Shown here: one piece after another, positions 62,749 through 64,000 of the stretch
Position numbering within the stretch: the first letter of the stretch is position 1
Layout of the letters: each line of letters starts with the position of its first letter
Origin: Pseudomonadota bacterium
GTDB lineage: Bacteria; Pseudomonadota; Gammaproteobacteria; Burkholderiales; Methylophilaceae
Length of the DNA: 64,000 nucleotides
Assembly (NCBI GenBank): GCA_029563075.1
Contig: JAKQTN010000024.1
Coordinates: 1 to 64,000 of the forward strand
Direction: 5' to 3'
Program-made: the position numbers and the translations under genes
Notes under the pieces: generated by a model
The model's input: only the letters and a program-made list of their open reading frames with translations
Told to the model about the DNA's origin: nothing
Database searches by the model: none

Positions 62749-64000
62749 TTGGGACAGGAAATTTTAATCAATGTCACACCGCAGGAAACGCGGGTCGCCG
62801 TGATGGAACATGGCGTCGCGCAAGAGCTGCATATTGAGCGCAGTTCATCGCTCGGCATTGTCGGTAATATTTATCGCGGCACGGTGTGCCGTGTGCTGCC
62901 CGGCATGCAATCGGCTTTTGTGGAGATTGGCCTGCAGCGCGCGGCTTTTCTGCATGCCGCCGATATCATGGAATGCCATGTGGATGGCGAACCGCAAGTT
63001 GACCGGCCAATTCAGGAGGTGCTGCACGAAGGCCAATCGATTATTGTGCAGGTGATTAAAGAACCCATCGGCACTAAAGGCGCGCGCTTGACGACTGAAA
63101 TCAGCATCGCCGGGCGGTTTCTGGTGTTTTTGCCGCATCAGAACCATATCGGGGTATCGCAGCGCATTGAAGATGAAGATGAGCGCGAACGCTTACGCAA
63201 TCGCTTATTGGGCTTGCTGCCGGAGAACAGAACAGGCGGTTTTATTATCCGCACCATGTCAGAAACCGCCAGCGATGCTGAGTTGCTGGCGGATATCGAA
63301 TACCTGCAAAAAGTCTGGGCAAAAATTCAGCAGGATAGCCAGCATGCGGGAGAACGCTCGCTGGTGTTTTATGACTTAAGCTTGCCAAGACGCATGCTGC
63401 GTGACGTGGTGAATGATCAAACGGTAAGCATTCGCGTGGATTCTAAAACAACCTATGAACAGTTAAAAGAATTTGCCGAACTGTACGTGGCAAAAGCGGT
63501 GAAACCCTTGTATCACTATCAGGGTGAGCGGCCGATTTTTGACTTTTACAATATCGAAAAAGAGATTGAAAACGCGCTTTCACGCAAGGTGGAACTGAGT
63601 TCTGGCGGCTATCTGATTTTCGACCAGACAGAGGCGCTCACGACTGTGGATGTCAATACCGGCAGCTTTGTCAGCGGTAAAAACTTATCAGACACGATTT
63701 TTAAAACCAACCTGGAGGCGGCACAGTGCATCGCGCGCCAGCTCAGGTTACGTAATCTTGGCGGTATTATCATCATCGATTTTATCGATATGGATGAAGA
63801 TGCGCAGCGCGAAACTGTACTGGCAGAGCTTAAAAAAGCCGTGGAACTGGATCGGGCACGTACTGGCATTAACGGCTTTACGTCGTTGGGCCTGGTGGAA
63901 ATGACACGCAAGCGTACCCGCGAGAGCCTGGCGCATCTGCTGTGTGAGCCTTGTGAAGTATGTAACGGACGGGGTGAACATAAGACCGCGCAGACCATTT
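62749..64000 (+). CDS. rng: Ribonuclease G (truncated by the window end)
   Basis: About 417 residues are visible, starting at TTG 62749 (GQEILINVTPQETRVAVME follows the initiator) with AGGA 7-8 nt upstream. The S1 domain (about 30-125, RGTVCRVLPGMQSAFVEIG) is followed by an RNase H-like/catalytic region (SSGGYLIFDQTEALTTVDVNTGSF and the acidic IIIIDFIDM). The zinc-link CEPCEVCNGRG lies just before the edge. RNase G matures the 16S rRNA 5' end and decays some mRNAs. The frame is open at 64000; about 70 further residues are expected. Confidence 0.94.
   Translation, partial: MGQEILINVTPQETRVAVMEHGVAQELHIERSSSLGIVGNIYRGTVCRVLPGMQSAFVEIGLQRAAFLHAADIMECHVDGEPQVDRPIQEVLHEGQSIIVQVIKEPIGTKGARLTTEISIAGRFLVFLPHQNHIGVSQRIEDEDERERLRNRLLGLLPENRTGGFIIRTMSETASDAELLADIEYLQKVWAKIQQDSQHAGERSLVFYDLSLPRRMLRDVVNDQTVSIRVDSKTTYEQLKEFAELYVAKAVKPLYHYQGERPIFDFYNIEKEIENALSRKVELSSGGYLIFDQTEALTTVDVNTGSFVSGKNLSDTIFKTNLEAAQCIARQLRLRNLGGIIIIDFIDMDEDAQRETVLAELKKAVELDRARTGINGFTSLGLVEMTRKRTRESLAHLLCEPCEVCNGRGEHKTAQTI

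Overview
The window is about 64 kb of bacterial chromosome. It carries roughly 58 protein genes, one intact tRNA and one tRNA fragment. Protein content and gene order point to a betaproteobacterium, most likely a Methylophilaceae-type organism (Methylotenera/Methylophilus relatives). The clues are moderate G+C, an lptD-surA-pdxA-rsmA block next to amgK-murU, UbiH-type hydroxylases, and ilvB-ilvH-ilvC followed by psd. No methanol-oxidation gene is present, so the family assignment is inference. Coding density is high and most of the window is core metabolism and envelope biology. I see no CRISPR array, transposase, integrase, prophage, restriction or toxin system.

Layout. 1-180 holds the 3' half of a tRNA-Lys(UUU) gene with its own terminator, probably the far attachment scar of an integrated element to the left. 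183-3663 (minus) is a four-gene MCE/Mla-type lipid transport operon: STAS-permease fusion, ATPase, MCE protein and lipoprotein. An intact tRNA-Lys(CUU) lies at 3821-3896. 3930-20337 (minus) is a complete MSHA-type IV pilus locus in the order E-G-B-A-C-D-O-P-Q-I1-I2-J-K-L-M-N. It has the same parts as the Vibrio locus, but the structural block sits upstream of the I-N assembly block. 20436-26030 (minus) is rsmA-pdxA-surA-lptD. 26159-32253 (plus) is amgK-murU-pepP, two ubiquinone hydroxylases and a DsbC-like protein. 32334-35352 (minus) is pilC-pilB. 35700-48757 holds a cold-shock gene, icd, a pseudouridine synthase, aroC, an MFS transporter, a retropepsin-like protease, dodecin, folE2, dxs-ispA-xseB, an esterase, a gene split by an in-frame stop, and a cyclic-nucleotide-binding/rhodanese fusion. 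48927-49301 is the major type IV pilin pilA, with a textbook sigma-54 promoter. 49302-50492 is rich in hairpins and REP-like palindromes. 50493-64000 holds a beta-propeller lipoprotein, rppH, psd, ilvC-ilvH-ilvB, a third pilus/secretion-type ATPase, nadC, a GST, mnmA-nudix, maf and the start of rng.

How it works together. Two type IV pilus systems are represented, MSHA and the classical Pil system (pilB, pilC, pilA), plus an orphan third extension-type ATPase. Outer-membrane assembly is represented by SurA, LptD, the MCE transporter and Psd. Isoprenoid and quinone supply is represented by Dxs, IspA and the two Ubi hydroxylases.

I did not find a clearly new multi-gene system. The best candidates for something undescribed are: an 11-nt complementarity that can mask the mshP ribosome-binding site from just behind the mshO stop codon; the orphan GspE/PilB ATPase with degenerate 15-bp repeats at its 3' end; a promoter-plus-palindrome arrangement at 49524-49661 that looks like a small RNA gene; the stop-interrupted gene at 47166-47570 coupled to the cNMP/rhodanese gene; and an FNR-like box upstream of a DUF465 gene. 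Several starts were moved from the longest open frame on ribosome-binding-site or signal-peptide grounds: mshN, mshQ, mshP, mshD, dsbC, the MFS gene, the retropepsin, ispA, pilA, psd (TTG) and rng (TTG).
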